A stretch of DNA of 26,757 nt from DASQGA01 sp035535315 (GTDB lineage: Bacteria; Actinomycetota; Thermoleophilia; Gaiellales; Gaiellaceae), in NCBI GenBank assembly GCA_035535315.1, contig DATLQD010000160.1, positions 1-26,757 on the forward strand, read 5' to 3'. The translations under genes and the position numbers were made by a program. Position 1 is the stretch's first letter; every line of letters starts with the position of its first letter. Under the pieces are notes generated by a model that did no database searches, was not told where the DNA came from, and saw only the letters and a list, made by a program, of their open reading frames with translations. Shown here piece after piece: positions 15,963-23,894 of the stretch.

Positions 15963-16850
15963 GTGCCGCTGCCGCTCGAGTCGGTGCCGAACTTCTCTGA
16001 GGGGCGCGACGGCGTCGTGGTCGACGCCCTTCGCGATGCCCTCGCGGGCCCGGCGCGACTGCTCGACGTCCATGTGGATCCGGACCATCACCGCTCCGTC
16101 TACACGCTCGTCGGGTCGGGTGAGGAGCTCGTCGAGAGCCTCTTCTCGGGGGTCAGGGTTGCCGTCGACCGGATCGATCTCCGCGCTCACGCCGGCGCGC
16201 ATCCGCGGATCGGGGCGGCAGACGTCGTTCCGCTCATCCCCATCCGCCCCGAGGACGAGCCACTCGCGCGTAAGGCCGCCCTGGCGCTCGCCGACCGCCT
16301 GGGCGACGAGCTGGAGGTCCCTGTCTTCTTCTACGGACGCCTGACCGAGGATGGTCGGGAGCCCGCATTCTTTCGGCGGGGCGGTCCCGAGGAGCTCCAG
16401 CGACGAATGGACGCCGGAGAGCTCGCGCCCGACCGCGGACCTCCACGCCTCCATCCGACGGCAGGTGGAGTCGTGCTGGGAGTCCGGCGGCCGTTGATCG
16501 CGTTCAACGTGAACCTGCGCTCGCAGGACGTCGAGGTCGCGAAGGCAATCGCGGGAATCGTGCGGGAGCGGGACGGCGGGTACCCCGGCGTGCGCGCACT
16601 CGGACTCGAGCTACCCACGGCCGGGCTCGTGCAGGTCAGCATGAACGTCACCGACTGGGAGGCCGCGGCTCTGCACGAGATCGTCGAGCGCATCAGGGCA
16701 GAAGCGGCGTCACGCGGCGTCGAAGTGGACGGAAGCGAGCTGGTCGGTCTCATGCCGGCCGGCGCGGCGGTGGCGGCGGCTGGCCCGATTCTCCGCATTG
16801 ACGGATTCGATGCCCGGCACGTGCTCGAACTGCGGCTGCTCGAGGATTAG
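15963..16850 (+). CDS. ftcD: Glutamate formimidoyltransferase (295 aa)
   Basis: This enzyme transfers the formimino group of N-formimino-L-glutamate to tetrahydrofolate, the last step from histidine to glutamate. The sequence shows the N-terminal subdomain (PNFSEGRD at 9-16, DPDHHRSVYTLVG) and the key stretch HAGAHPRIGAADVVPLIPI. In the latter, His80 aligns with the catalytic His82 of the mammalian enzyme. The C-terminal subdomain begins near LIAFNVNL and includes TAGLVQVSMNVTDW. At 295 residues it is the transferase alone; the cyclodeaminase half found in animal FTCD is absent. It reads towards the M55 peptidase and lies upstream of hutH, hutU and hutI, forming a histidine catabolic island. 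GTG 15963 is set by the promoter only 6 bases upstream. Confidence 0.93.
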   Translation: MPLPLESVPNFSEGRDGVVVDALRDALAGPARLLDVHVDPDHHRSVYTLVGSGEELVESLFSGVRVAVDRIDLRAHAGAHPRIGAADVVPLIPIRPEDEPLARKAALALADRLGDELEVPVFFYGRLTEDGREPAFFRRGGPEELQRRMDAGELAPDRGPPRLHPTAGGVVLGVRRPLIAFNVNLRSQDVEVAKAIAGIVRERDGGYPGVRALGLELPTAGLVQVSMNVTDWEAAALHEIVERIRAEAASRGVEVDGSELVGLMPAGAAVAAAGPILRIDGFDARHVLELRLLED

Positions 16851-16876
16851 ACGCCGGCGGCCGCCGCCAGTGGCCC

Positions 16877-17686
16877 CTAGAAGGAGAACTGCCGCCAGGC
16901 CGTCCACCAGTCGTCGGCCCGTGACGCGACCTTGCGCGGCTCCAGAACCTCGACGCCCTCTCGGTTTCGAAAGGGCTCGACGAGATCCGATTTCGTGTAC
17001 TCGACGACGATCTCGCACGGGTGCCCGGGATCGTAGGGCCCGACCGACCCGTGGTTCTCGACCGCTCGCCGTGCTCCGTCCTCGAGCAGCTCCCGGGCCC
17101 GGACGAGCGGGAGGTGCCGGGCGCTGAAGCGGCCGAGGCCCTGTTTCACGGCAACCGTCACGATGCCTTCGCCGAGCAGGTTGACGCCTTCCTCACAAGT
17201 CGCGTCGTCCCCGCTGACCATCAGCACGGGGCAGCCCCAGGTGCCGCAGAGAGCCGCGTTGATTCCGGTCTCGCCGACCAGGGTCTCGTTGAACCAGAGG
17301 TTGTGCCAGTCCGAGCCGGAGACCGTGTGGTTCAGAACGCCGGTCGCCGTTCCCGCTCGCGCGTGCATCCCGACGAGAAGCGCGCCGTCGCACCCGTGCT
17401 CGAGGAACTCCGTGTAATGCGTCCACTCGTGCTGCACGACCCATTCGCAGCCTGGATCGAGCACCTCGGGGAGCAGCGAGTTGAACGTCCAGCCCTTGCC
17501 CGCGCCATGGCAGTCCATGACCACGATCTCGGTCGCGCCGCCCGCACGGGCACCCCGGACGACCGCGTTGATTTCTTCCGTGTAGAGCTTTCGCCCTTCC
17601 TCGTAGAGCGACTCGCCGCCCTCTACCTGCTCCCACTTGACGATGCCGGCAACGCCCTCCATGTCGCTCATCACGATGATGCGCAT
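16877..17686 (-). CDS. M55 family zinc D-aminopeptidase (DppA-like, 269 aa)
   Basis: The start MRIIVMSDMEGVAG is the M55 signature. Asp8 and Glu10 match the zinc ligands of B. subtilis DppA in both type and position. His60 (VMDCHG) also matches exactly, His108 (VGMHAR) fits the next ligand, and a Glu follows in FNETLVGE. The NHTVSG motif is also typical. DppA cuts D-amino-acid peptides such as D-Ala-D-Ala in a self-compartmented decamer; the preferred substrate here is unknown. ATG 17686 has GAAGGAGG just upstream and places the signature at residue 8. A TTG at 17716 would add ten unrelated residues. It is divergent from hutH and convergent with ftcD, an unusual place for this enzyme. Confidence 0.9.
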   Translation of the reverse strand: MRIIVMSDMEGVAGIVKWEQVEGGESLYEEGRKLYTEEINAVVRGARAGGATEIVVMDCHGAGKGWTFNSLLPEVLDPGCEWVVQHEWTHYTEFLEHGCDGALLVGMHARAGTATGVLNHTVSGSDWHNLWFNETLVGETGINAALCGTWGCPVLMVSGDDATCEEGVNLLGEGIVTVAVKQGLGRFSARHLPLVRARELLEDGARRAVENHGSVGPYDPGHPCEIVVEYTKSDLVEPFRNREGVEVLEPRKVASRADDWWTAWRQFSF

Positions 17687-17735
17687 TTCGCCTCCTTCGC
17701 TCCGCAGATCGCCCAATCCTGCTGTCTTGCGAGAC

Positions 17736-17741
17736 TAGACT
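17736..17741 (+). promoter_or_regulatory. -10 hexamer TAGACT of hutHU
   Basis: TAGACT is followed by seven bases and then GTG 17749, with no ribosome site. This suggests a leaderless hutH-hutU mRNA. The 62-base gap to the divergent peptidase gene must hold both promoters. Confidence 0.5.
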
Positions 17742-17748
17742 TGACCGC

Positions 17749-19296
17749 GTGACGCTCGCGACGGCCGTCTTGCTGAACGGGGAGGATCTCACCGTCGACG
17801 ACGTCTGGAGGGTCGCTGTCGGCGGCGAGGCGGCCGAGCTCTCCGACGATGCGCGCGAAAAGATGGACTCCGCCAGGGCGGTCGTCGAGCGCGCCGCCAG
17901 CCAGGCCTCCGGTGAGCACACGTACGGAATCAACACGGGCTTCGGCCGCTTCGTGTCCCGTTCGATCCCACCCGAGCTCTCCGAGGAGCTCCAACTTCGG
18001 CTGCTTCGAAGCCATGCGTGCGGGGTGGGGGAGCCGTATCCCGACGAGGTCGTCCGCGGGGCGATGGTGCTTCGCGCCAACGCGCTTGCGAAGGGTTACT
18101 CGGGCGCCCGGGTCGAGACCGTCGAGCTTTTGCTCGAGTGTCTGAATCGAGGCGTTCTCCCGTACGTCCCGGCCCGCGGCTCCGTCGGCGCCTCCGGCGA
18201 CCTGGCGCCCCTCGCGCACCTGGCGCTTCCTTTGGTCGGTGAGGGATGGGCCCTCCTGGACGGCGACCGGATCACGGGCGCGGAGGCGCTCGCTCATGCA
18301 GGCCTCGAGCCGGTCCGGCTGCAAGCGAAGGAGGGGCTCTCGCTCATCAACGGGACGCAGTTCATGAGCGCGATCGGCTCGCTGGGCCTCGTCCGGGCAC
18401 GACGCCTCGCCAGGGTTGCGGACATTGCCTGTGCCCTCTCGGTCGAGGCGCTCCAGGCTTCGCGGGTCAGCTTCCGGCCCGAGATCCAGGCGCTCCGTCC
18501 CCTCCGGGGCCAGTCGGAGTCGGCCGCGAATGTCATCAGGCTTGTCGAGGGCTCGGCGATCATCGAGTCCCACCGTTGGTGCGACAAGGTCCAGGATGCG
18601 TACTCCCTACGCTGTGCGCCCCAGGTTCACGGCGCCTGCAGGGATCTTCTGGCGTATGCGGAGCAGACGGTCGAGATCGAGCTGAACGCCGCCACGGACA
18701 ATCCGCTCGTCTTCGCAGAGAGCGGTGAGCTCCTGTCGAACGGAAACTTCCACGGTCAGCCCCTCGCTTTCGCGCTCGACGGAATGGCGATGGCGTTGGC
18801 CGAGTTCGCCTCCATCTCCGAGCGCCGCGTCGAGCGGCTCACAAACCCATCGCTCTCGGACGGCCTGCCGGCCTTCTTGACCCATGACGGCGGCCTGAAC
18901 TCCGGCTTCATGATCCCGCAGTACGTGGCGGCGTCGCTCGTCAGCGAGAACAAGGTACTGTGCCACCCGGCGAGCGTCGATTCGATCCCCACGAGCGCGG
19001 GCCAGGAAGATCACGTTTCCATGGGCAACGCATCTGCGCTGAAGCTCTGGCAGGTCCTTGCAAACAGCGAGCGAGCACTCGCGATCGAGCTCCTCGCCGG
19101 TGCGCAGGGCGTTGAGTTTCTGGCGCCGCTCGAGCCAGGGCGGGGGACACGGGCGGCACACACTCAGGTCCGTTCGCTCTCCCCGACGGTTCACGAGGAT
19201 CGTCCACTCGCACCTGACATCGAGTTGGTGGCAGCGGCAATCCGCTCGGGTGTGATCGTAACCGCCGTCGAGGACGAGATCGGGGAGCTCGCGTGA
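17749..19296 (+). CDS. hutH: Histidine ammonia-lyase (515 aa)
   Basis: The enzyme deaminates L-histidine to trans-urocanate and ammonia, the first step of the pathway. The MIO cofactor triad Ala148-Ser149-Gly150 lies in RGSVGASGDLAPLAH. The catalytic Tyr59 is in TYGINTGFG. RSHACGVG around residue 89 has the Ser-His pair typical of histidine- rather than phenylalanine- or tyrosine-specific lyases. NGTQFMSA and the C-terminal SAGQEDHVSMG region are also present. At 515 residues it is the usual full length. GTG 17749 is placed by the TAGACT promoter 7 bases upstream. The stop overlaps the hutU start in GTGA, so the two are translationally coupled. Confidence 0.97.
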   Translation: MTLATAVLLNGEDLTVDDVWRVAVGGEAAELSDDAREKMDSARAVVERAASQASGEHTYGINTGFGRFVSRSIPPELSEELQLRLLRSHACGVGEPYPDEVVRGAMVLRANALAKGYSGARVETVELLLECLNRGVLPYVPARGSVGASGDLAPLAHLALPLVGEGWALLDGDRITGAEALAHAGLEPVRLQAKEGLSLINGTQFMSAIGSLGLVRARRLARVADIACALSVEALQASRVSFRPEIQALRPLRGQSESAANVIRLVEGSAIIESHRWCDKVQDAYSLRCAPQVHGACRDLLAYAEQTVEIELNAATDNPLVFAESGELLSNGNFHGQPLAFALDGMAMALAEFASISERRVERLTNPSLSDGLPAFLTHDGGLNSGFMIPQYVAASLVSENKVLCHPASVDSIPTSAGQEDHVSMGNASALKLWQVLANSERALAIELLAGAQGVEFLAPLEPGRGTRAAHTQVRSLSPTVHEDRPLAPDIELVAAAIRSGVIVTAVEDEIGELA

Positions 19297-20999
19297 GCAC
19301 GGTCAGCTCGGCCGACGCCCTGGTCGAGGAGCTCTGCGGCGACCTCTCCTCGATCCGCGCGCCTCGGGGAACGACCCTCAACGCCCGCTCCTGGGCAACG
19401 GAGGCACCGCTCCGGATGCTCCTGAACAACCTCGATCCCGAGGTTGCCGAGCGGCCGGAGGAGCTCATCGTCTACGGGGGCTCCGGCAAGGCCGCACGGA
19501 ATCACGAGGCGCTGCGGGCGCTCGTCCGTTCGCTGCTGTCACTCGGCGAGGACGAGACTTTGCTCGTGCAGAGCGGAAAGCCGGTCGGTGTCTTCCGCAC
19601 ACACCCTGGAGCGCCGCGTGTCCTGATCGCGAACTCGCTGCTCGTCCCCAAGTGGGCGACCTGGGAGGAGTTCAGGCGGCTCGAGGCCGAGGGCTTGACG
19701 ATGTTCGGCCAGATGACCGCCGGGAGCTGGATCTACATCGGCACGCAGGGGATCCTCCAGGGCACGTACCAGACGTTCGCAGCGGCCGGGGAGAAGCACT
19801 TCGGCAACGCCGACCTCGCGGGGCGGACGATCCTGACGGCGGGGTTGGGCGGCATGGGCGGCGCGCAGCCGCTTGCTGCCACGATGGCGGGCGCAGCCTG
19901 TCTCTGCATCGAGGTCGATCCGTCGCGCATCGAGCGGCGGCTGCAGACGGGCTACTTGGACGAGGCGACGAGTTCGCTCGAAGATGGGCTCGCTCGGATG
20001 CGGGCTGCGGCGGTGGACGGTAGAGCGCTGTCGGTCGGCCTCCTCGGGAACGCGGCGGAGATCGTGCCGGAGCTCGCGCGGCGCGGAGAGGCCTTCGACC
20101 TCGTCACCGACCAGACGGCCGCACACGATCCGCTGAACGGCTACGTGCCCGTGGGGCTGAGCGTCGAAGAGGCGGCGGAGCTTCGAGAGCGCGACGCGGA
20201 CGACTATTTGCGCCGAGCCCGTGCCTCGATCGTCGCACATGTGCAAGGGCTGCTCGAGTTCGTCCGGGCGGGCAGCTACGTTTTCGATTATGGCAACAAC
20301 CTGAGAGGAGAGGCGCTCGAGGCAGGGTTAGAAGACGCATTTGCATATCCGGGCTTCGTTCCGGCCTATATTCGGCCGCTCTTCTGCCGTGGTATCGGCC
20401 CATTTCGGTGGGCGGTCCTCTCGGGCGAGCCCGACGACATCGCGGCGATCGACAAGCGTCTGGCAGAGCTGTTTCCGGACGACGTACTGCTCCAGCGCTG
20501 GCTCGAGCTGGCGCCGCGCAGGGTCACCTTCCAGGGCCTGCCGGCCCGGATCTGCTGGCTCGGCTACGGCGGTCGCGCGATCGCAGGGCTTGCCATCAAC
20601 GAGTTGGTGCGGGCCGGCGACGTCCGAGCACCGGTGGTGATCGGGAGGGATCACCTCGATGCGGGTTCTGTCGCGTCGCCGTACCGCGAGACGGAGTCGA
20701 TGCTGGACGGCTCCGACGCGATCGCCGACTGGCCGATCTTGAACGCGCTCGTGAACGTCGCCGCTGGAGCCACGTGGGTGAGCGTGCACCACGGGGGAGG
20801 CGTCGGCATCGGCAACTCGATCCATGCGGGCATGGTGGTCGTCGCGGACGGGACCGACGACGCGGCGGAGCGCCTGGAGCGCGTTCTGACGACCGATCCC
20901 GGGACGGGCGTCCTGCGTCATGCCGATGCCGGCTACGACGACGCGCTGGCTGCCGCGCGTGAGCACGGGCTCCAGATCCCGACGCGCGAACAGGCCTAG
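19293..20999 (+). CDS. hutU: Urocanate hydratase (568 aa)
   Basis: Urocanase adds water to urocanate using tightly bound NAD+ and yields imidazolone propionate. The sequence shows VYGGSGKAARN near residue 61, FGQMTAGSWIYIGTQGILQG (138-157), the NAD-binding GLGGMGGAQP (184-193), FDYGNNLRGEA (331-341), and FCRGIGPFRW with Cys365, which corresponds to the active-site Cys410 of the Pseudomonas enzyme. Length is normal. The GTG start at 19293 overlaps the hutH stop by 4 bases. Two hairpins follow the gene at 21037-21115, before hutI, which has its own promoter. Confidence 0.97.
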   Translation: MSTVSSADALVEELCGDLSSIRAPRGTTLNARSWATEAPLRMLLNNLDPEVAERPEELIVYGGSGKAARNHEALRALVRSLLSLGEDETLLVQSGKPVGVFRTHPGAPRVLIANSLLVPKWATWEEFRRLEAEGLTMFGQMTAGSWIYIGTQGILQGTYQTFAAAGEKHFGNADLAGRTILTAGLGGMGGAQPLAATMAGAACLCIEVDPSRIERRLQTGYLDEATSSLEDGLARMRAAAVDGRALSVGLLGNAAEIVPELARRGEAFDLVTDQTAAHDPLNGYVPVGLSVEEAAELRERDADDYLRRARASIVAHVQGLLEFVRAGSYVFDYGNNLRGEALEAGLEDAFAYPGFVPAYIRPLFCRGIGPFRWAVLSGEPDDIAAIDKRLAELFPDDVLLQRWLELAPRRVTFQGLPARICWLGYGGRAIAGLAINELVRAGDVRAPVVIGRDHLDAGSVASPYRETESMLDGSDAIADWPILNALVNVAAGATWVSVHHGGGVGIGNSIHAGMVVVADGTDDAAERLERVLTTDPGTGVLRHADAGYDDALAAAREHGLQIPTREQA

Positions 21000-21036
21000 C
21001 GGACTTCGCTTTCGGCACCGAGGCCTGGGCCGGTGC

Positions 21037-21115
21037 GCCGGACGCCGGTCTGCGTGCCGTCGTCCCGGCGTCCGGCCCGGCAACTGATGAGCCCGCCTCG
21101 AAGCAGGTGGGTTCA
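21037..21115 (+). other. Two tandem hairpins downstream of hutU
   Basis: GCCGGACGCCGG (21037-21048) and its exact complement (21065-21076) form a perfect 12-bp stem with a 16-base loop. A second stem pairs 21088-21098 with 21105-21115 (11 bp including two G-T pairs) around CGAAGC. Neither is followed by a T-tract. They may end or protect the hutHU transcript. No gene lies in the 21000-21184 gap. Confidence 0.45.
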
Positions 21116-21171
21116 CCCCCTAGGTTCGGTATTCCCGCGATGTCGGTTCGCTAACCGGCGGGCGGCGGCTC

Positions 21172-21177
21172 TAGGCT
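21172..21177 (+). promoter_or_regulatory. -10 hexamer TAGGCT of hutI
   Basis: TAGGCT is followed by seven bases and then ATG 21185, with no ribosome site. hutI therefore appears to be transcribed on its own as a leaderless message. Confidence 0.5.
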
Positions 21178-21184
21178 TGCCCGA

Positions 21185-22399
21185 ATGGCCGCCCTCCTCG
21201 TTCGTGACCTGGCGGGAATCGTCTCGCCGGGGGGAAGCGACGCTCCCCTGCGCGGACCACGACTCCGAGACGCGAGCGTCACGGCTGACGCGTACGTTCT
21301 CTGCGAGGAGGGGCGGATCGTCCAGGTGGGGTCGATGGCCGATCTCCCGAAGCTCGGCCAGGACGTCGCGGAGCTCGACGGCCGCGGCCTCTGCGCGATT
21401 CCGGGACTCGTCGATTGCCATACGCACGCCTGCTTCGCGGGAGACCGGTTGGACGAGTTCGACCTCCGCTCGGGTGGGGCGACCTACGAAGAGCTTCACG
21501 CAGCCGGGAGCGGCATCCTCTCGACGGTTCGAGCCACGCGCGCCGCGGGCCGAGACGGGCTCGCTGCCGCACTGAAGCGCCACCGCGGCTGGATGCTCGA
21601 GCACGGGACCACCACCTTCGAGGCGAAGTCGGGCTACGGGCTCGATCGGGAGACCGAGCTTGCAATGCTCTCCGCTATTCGCGATGCGGGCGGGGTCCCA
21701 ACCTGGCTTGGGGCGCATGCTGTTCCTCCCGAGTTCTCGGACGCCGATGCCTACCTGGCCTTCGCGCTCGAGGTTGTATTGCCAGAGGCAGCGGCGATCG
21801 CGGAGGCGGCCGATGTGTTCCTCGAGCGAGGCGCATTCGACGTCCACCAGGCACGGCGCTACCTGGAGGCGTGCCGCGGTGCCGATCTCGAGCTTCGGCT
21901 ACACGCGGACCAGTTCACAGAGGCCGGTGGCATCCCACTCGCAGTCGAGCTCGGCGCCCGGAGCGTCGACCACCTCGAGGCGACCGGGTCGGAGGGCGTG
22001 AAGACGCTCGCAGCCAGTGACGTCACGGCTGTCCTCCTGCCGGCGGCGGCGCTCTACCTCGACCGCCCGATGCCACCGGGGCGAGAGCTCATCGATGCGG
22101 GCGCGGCTGTCGCGCTGGCGACGGACTTCAACCCCGGCAGCGCCTTCTGCGAGAGCCTTCCCGTCGCCTGCAGTCTCGCGTGCACGCAGATCGGACTCTC
22201 ACCGGCCGAGGCGCTAGCCGCGTGCACCGTCAACGCGGCCCACGTCCTGCGGCGTGCCGACCGCGTCGGCCGGATCGCCGCCGGCTACGACGCCGACCTC
22301 GTCCTCCTGGACGCACCAGACTGGCGCTATGTGGCCTACCACCTGGGTACGGATCACGTCGCTGCGGTGGTGAAGGCGGGCGAGCCGGTTTGGCCTTGA
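21185..22399 (+). CDS. hutI: Imidazolonepropionase (404 aa)
   Basis: This amidohydrolase-superfamily enzyme opens the imidazolone ring to give N-formimino-L-glutamate, the substrate of FtcD. Metal ligands are visible in PGLVDCHTHACFAGDR (His79, His81), in LHADQF and SVDHLEATG, and in ATDFNPGSAF (catalytic/metal Asp). The segment TTFEAKSGYGLDRETEL, typical of HutI, confirms the subfamily. The protein is cytoplasmic and of normal length. It is separated from hutU by 185 bases with hairpins and an independent promoter, so its expression can be set apart from hutHU. Confidence 0.96.
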   Translation: MAALLVRDLAGIVSPGGSDAPLRGPRLRDASVTADAYVLCEEGRIVQVGSMADLPKLGQDVAELDGRGLCAIPGLVDCHTHACFAGDRLDEFDLRSGGATYEELHAAGSGILSTVRATRAAGRDGLAAALKRHRGWMLEHGTTTFEAKSGYGLDRETELAMLSAIRDAGGVPTWLGAHAVPPEFSDADAYLAFALEVVLPEAAAIAEAADVFLERGAFDVHQARRYLEACRGADLELRLHADQFTEAGGIPLAVELGARSVDHLEATGSEGVKTLAASDVTAVLLPAAALYLDRPMPPGRELIDAGAAVALATDFNPGSAFCESLPVACSLACTQIGLSPAEALAACTVNAAHVLRRADRVGRIAAGYDADLVLLDAPDWRYVAYHLGTDHVAAVVKAGEPVWP

Positions 22400-22462
22400 C
22401 CGCAACAAGCCTCGAGCGCCTTGACCGTCCTCGGGTCGGGCGCCGCTCAGACCGGCCGGCGG

Positions 22463-22468
22463 CATAAT
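22463..22468 (+). promoter_or_regulatory. -10 hexamer CATAAT of the 22475 gene
   Basis: CATAAT is followed by six bases and then ATG 22475. No ribosome site is visible, so the message is probably leaderless. Confidence 0.4.
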
Positions 22469-22474
22469 CGTCCT

Positions 22475-22870
22475 ATGCCCAGCCGAAAACAACGACGGCG
22501 TCGCGAGAAGCTCCAGCGCCACGAGTACGAGTACGTGATCGAGACCGACGAGGGCGAAGAGATCCTCGAGACGCCGGGCGCGCTCGAAAAGACGCCCCAG
22601 AAGCGCGAGCGGCAGTCACGCGGGCCGTCGGACCGTCGAGGCCGCCCGATCCAGCCCCCTTCCGTGGCTCGCGTCCTCAAACGGGGTGCGATCTTCGGGC
22701 CGTTGCTCCTCGTCGTCACCTACATAACGGCGCCGAGCCTGACGACCGCGCAGAAGATCTTCAACGCGGTCCTTCTGATCATGATCTTCCTCCCCTTCAG
22801 CTACCTGGTCGACCTCGTCGTCTATCGCACGCTCATGCGCCGGCACCGGCGTCAGCAAGCCGGGGGTTAG
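22475..22870 (+). CDS. Small two-helix membrane protein (131 aa)
   Basis: A very basic start (PSRKQRRRREK) is followed by an acidic/polar stretch EYVIETDEGEEILETPG and a second Arg/Lys/Pro-rich linker. Two hydrophobic helices come last (GAIFGPLLLVVTYITAP at about 71-87 and NAVLLIMIFLPFSYLVDLVV at about 94-113), then a basic tail. The topology suggests a cytoplasmic charged N-terminal region anchored by a hairpin of two helices. I do not know the function. ATG 22475 is preferred to 22421 because the promoter hexamer lies between them. Its stop overlaps the convergent cupin gene's stop by 4 bases. Confidence 0.75.
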   Translation: MPSRKQRRRREKLQRHEYEYVIETDEGEEILETPGALEKTPQKRERQSRGPSDRRGRPIQPPSVARVLKRGAIFGPLLLVVTYITAPSLTTAQKIFNAVLLIMIFLPFSYLVDLVVYRTLMRRHRRQQAGG

Positions 22871-23208
22871 ACGGACTTCGACTCGCCGCGGAAGTGACCC
22901 TCGCCGGGCCACGGGGCGAGCAGGAGAAGGATGCGGGCCCCGCCCTCGCTCCGCACGAAGTGGCGCTCGTCCGGCTCGAAATGAACGAGCGTCCCCACGC
23001 CGGCATCGAGCTCCTCGTCGCCACCGCCAATCCGGGCTGAGCCGTCCACGACGACGAGCCAGGCGTGCTCCTTGACCTGGTGATCGCCCAGCTTCTGTCC
23101 CGGCTCGAGAGCCAGGAGGACTGCACGAGCCTCGTCCTCGCTCAGGAGGACGGAGGGGGACCGGCTGCCGCCGGGGGCTTCGATTGCACGAAGATTCCAG
23201 CTCTGCAT
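22867..23208 (-). CDS. Small cupin-domain protein (113 aa)
   Basis: The sequence fits a single cupin barrel: LEPGQKLGDHQVKEHAWLVVVDGSARI for the first motif, with a His pair and Glu as possible metal ligands, and GTLVHFEPDERHFVRSE for the second, with His. LLLLAPWP ends the barrel. Such small cupins bind metals or small molecules or act as isomerases or dioxygenases; the role here is open. It is transcribed divergently from the 23253 hydrolase through closely packed -10 elements. Convergent overlap with the two-helix membrane protein gene leaves no room for a terminator between them. Confidence 0.82.
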   Translation of the reverse strand: MQSWNLRAIEAPGGSRSPSVLLSEDEARAVLLALEPGQKLGDHQVKEHAWLVVVDGSARIGGGDEELDAGVGTLVHFEPDERHFVRSEGGARILLLLAPWPGEGHFRGESKSV

Positions 23209-23218
23209 CGGGGCGGAG

Positions 23219-23224
23219 AGTGTA
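23219..23224 (-). promoter_or_regulatory. -10 hexamer TACACT of the cupin gene
   Basis: TACACT lies 10 bases before ATG 23208 and faces away from the TAGACT at 23237-23242, 12 bases apart. The -35 region of each would overlap the other's -10. Confidence 0.4.
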
Positions 23225-23236
23225 CCGGGCCGTGGA

Positions 23237-23242
23237 TAGACT
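23237..23242 (+). promoter_or_regulatory. -10 hexamer TAGACT of the hydrolase-hisS-aspS operon
   Basis: TAGACT lies 10 bases before GTG 23253, with no Shine-Dalgarno in between. The leader would be only a few bases long. Confidence 0.45.
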
Positions 23243-23252
23243 CAACCTCCCC

Positions 23253-23894
23253 GTGAGCCTCGACGTCACCCAGCTCGAGCTCGGCCCGATCGGGACCAAC
23301 TGCTACCTCGTGCGCTCCCCCGGGGCCGGCGAAGCGGTCGTGGTGGACCCGGGCGGCGACGCGGCCGAGATCCGCCTCAGGCTTGCAGGCCTGGGCGCTC
23401 ACTGCACCGCGATTCTCATCACGCACGGTCACTGGGATCACCTCGGAGGCGTCGCCGACCTCGCCGAGGGAACGAGCGCGCCGGTGCACATGGCCGAGGA
23501 CGAGCGGGCGCTGCTCGAGAACATCAACGACTACGCGCCTCCGACGGTCAGCCTCCGCCCCTATACCCCGGACCTGCTGCTCCACGGCGACGAGATGCTC
23601 GAGCTCGCCGGGATATCCTTCGAGACGCTCCGCGTCCCCGGACATTCGCCCGCGCATCTTGCGTTCGCGGCCGACGGCTGCCTCTTCTCCGGCGACGTGC
23701 TTTTCGCAGGCTCGGTCGGCCGCACCGACCTCCCGGGCGCGGACTGGGACCTGCTCGAGGCGTCGATCGCCACACTCCTCGATCGCTTCTCGCCGGAGAC
23801 AGTGGTCTATCCGGGCCACGGGCCCGCCACGACGCTCGAGGCCGAGCTCGCCTCGAACCCGTTTCTCGGCGAGCTTCGGGCCACCCGACGGTGA
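23253..23894 (+). CDS. Metallo-beta-lactamase-fold hydrolase, glyoxalase II-like (213 aa)
   Basis: All dinuclear metal motifs are present: THGHWDHLGG (the HxHxDH motif), PGHSPAH, SGDVLFAGSVGRTD with the bridging Asp, and VYPGHGPATT. The start LELGPIGTNCYLV is typical of YcbL-type members of the glyoxalase II group, which hydrolyse thioesters or related substrates. At 213 residues it lacks the C-terminal helical domain of full glyoxalase II. GTG 23253 is chosen because the promoter hexamer lies just upstream; GTG 23232 is also in frame. The stop overlaps the hisS start in GTGA. A hydrolase directly before hisS-aspS is a recurring actinobacterial arrangement. Confidence 0.92.
   Translation: MSLDVTQLELGPIGTNCYLVRSPGAGEAVVVDPGGDAAEIRLRLAGLGAHCTAILITHGHWDHLGGVADLAEGTSAPVHMAEDERALLENINDYAPPTVSLRPYTPDLLLHGDEMLELAGISFETLRVPGHSPAHLAFAADGCLFSGDVLFAGSVGRTDLPGADWDLLEASIATLLDRFSPETVVYPGHGPATTLEAELASNPFLGELRATRR

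Noticed and set aside
21089..21140. tRNA-like sequence with GGTTC motifs downstream of hutU
   Set aside because: The GGTTCA and GGTTCGG segments do not complete a cloverleaf; the region folds better as a simple hairpin.
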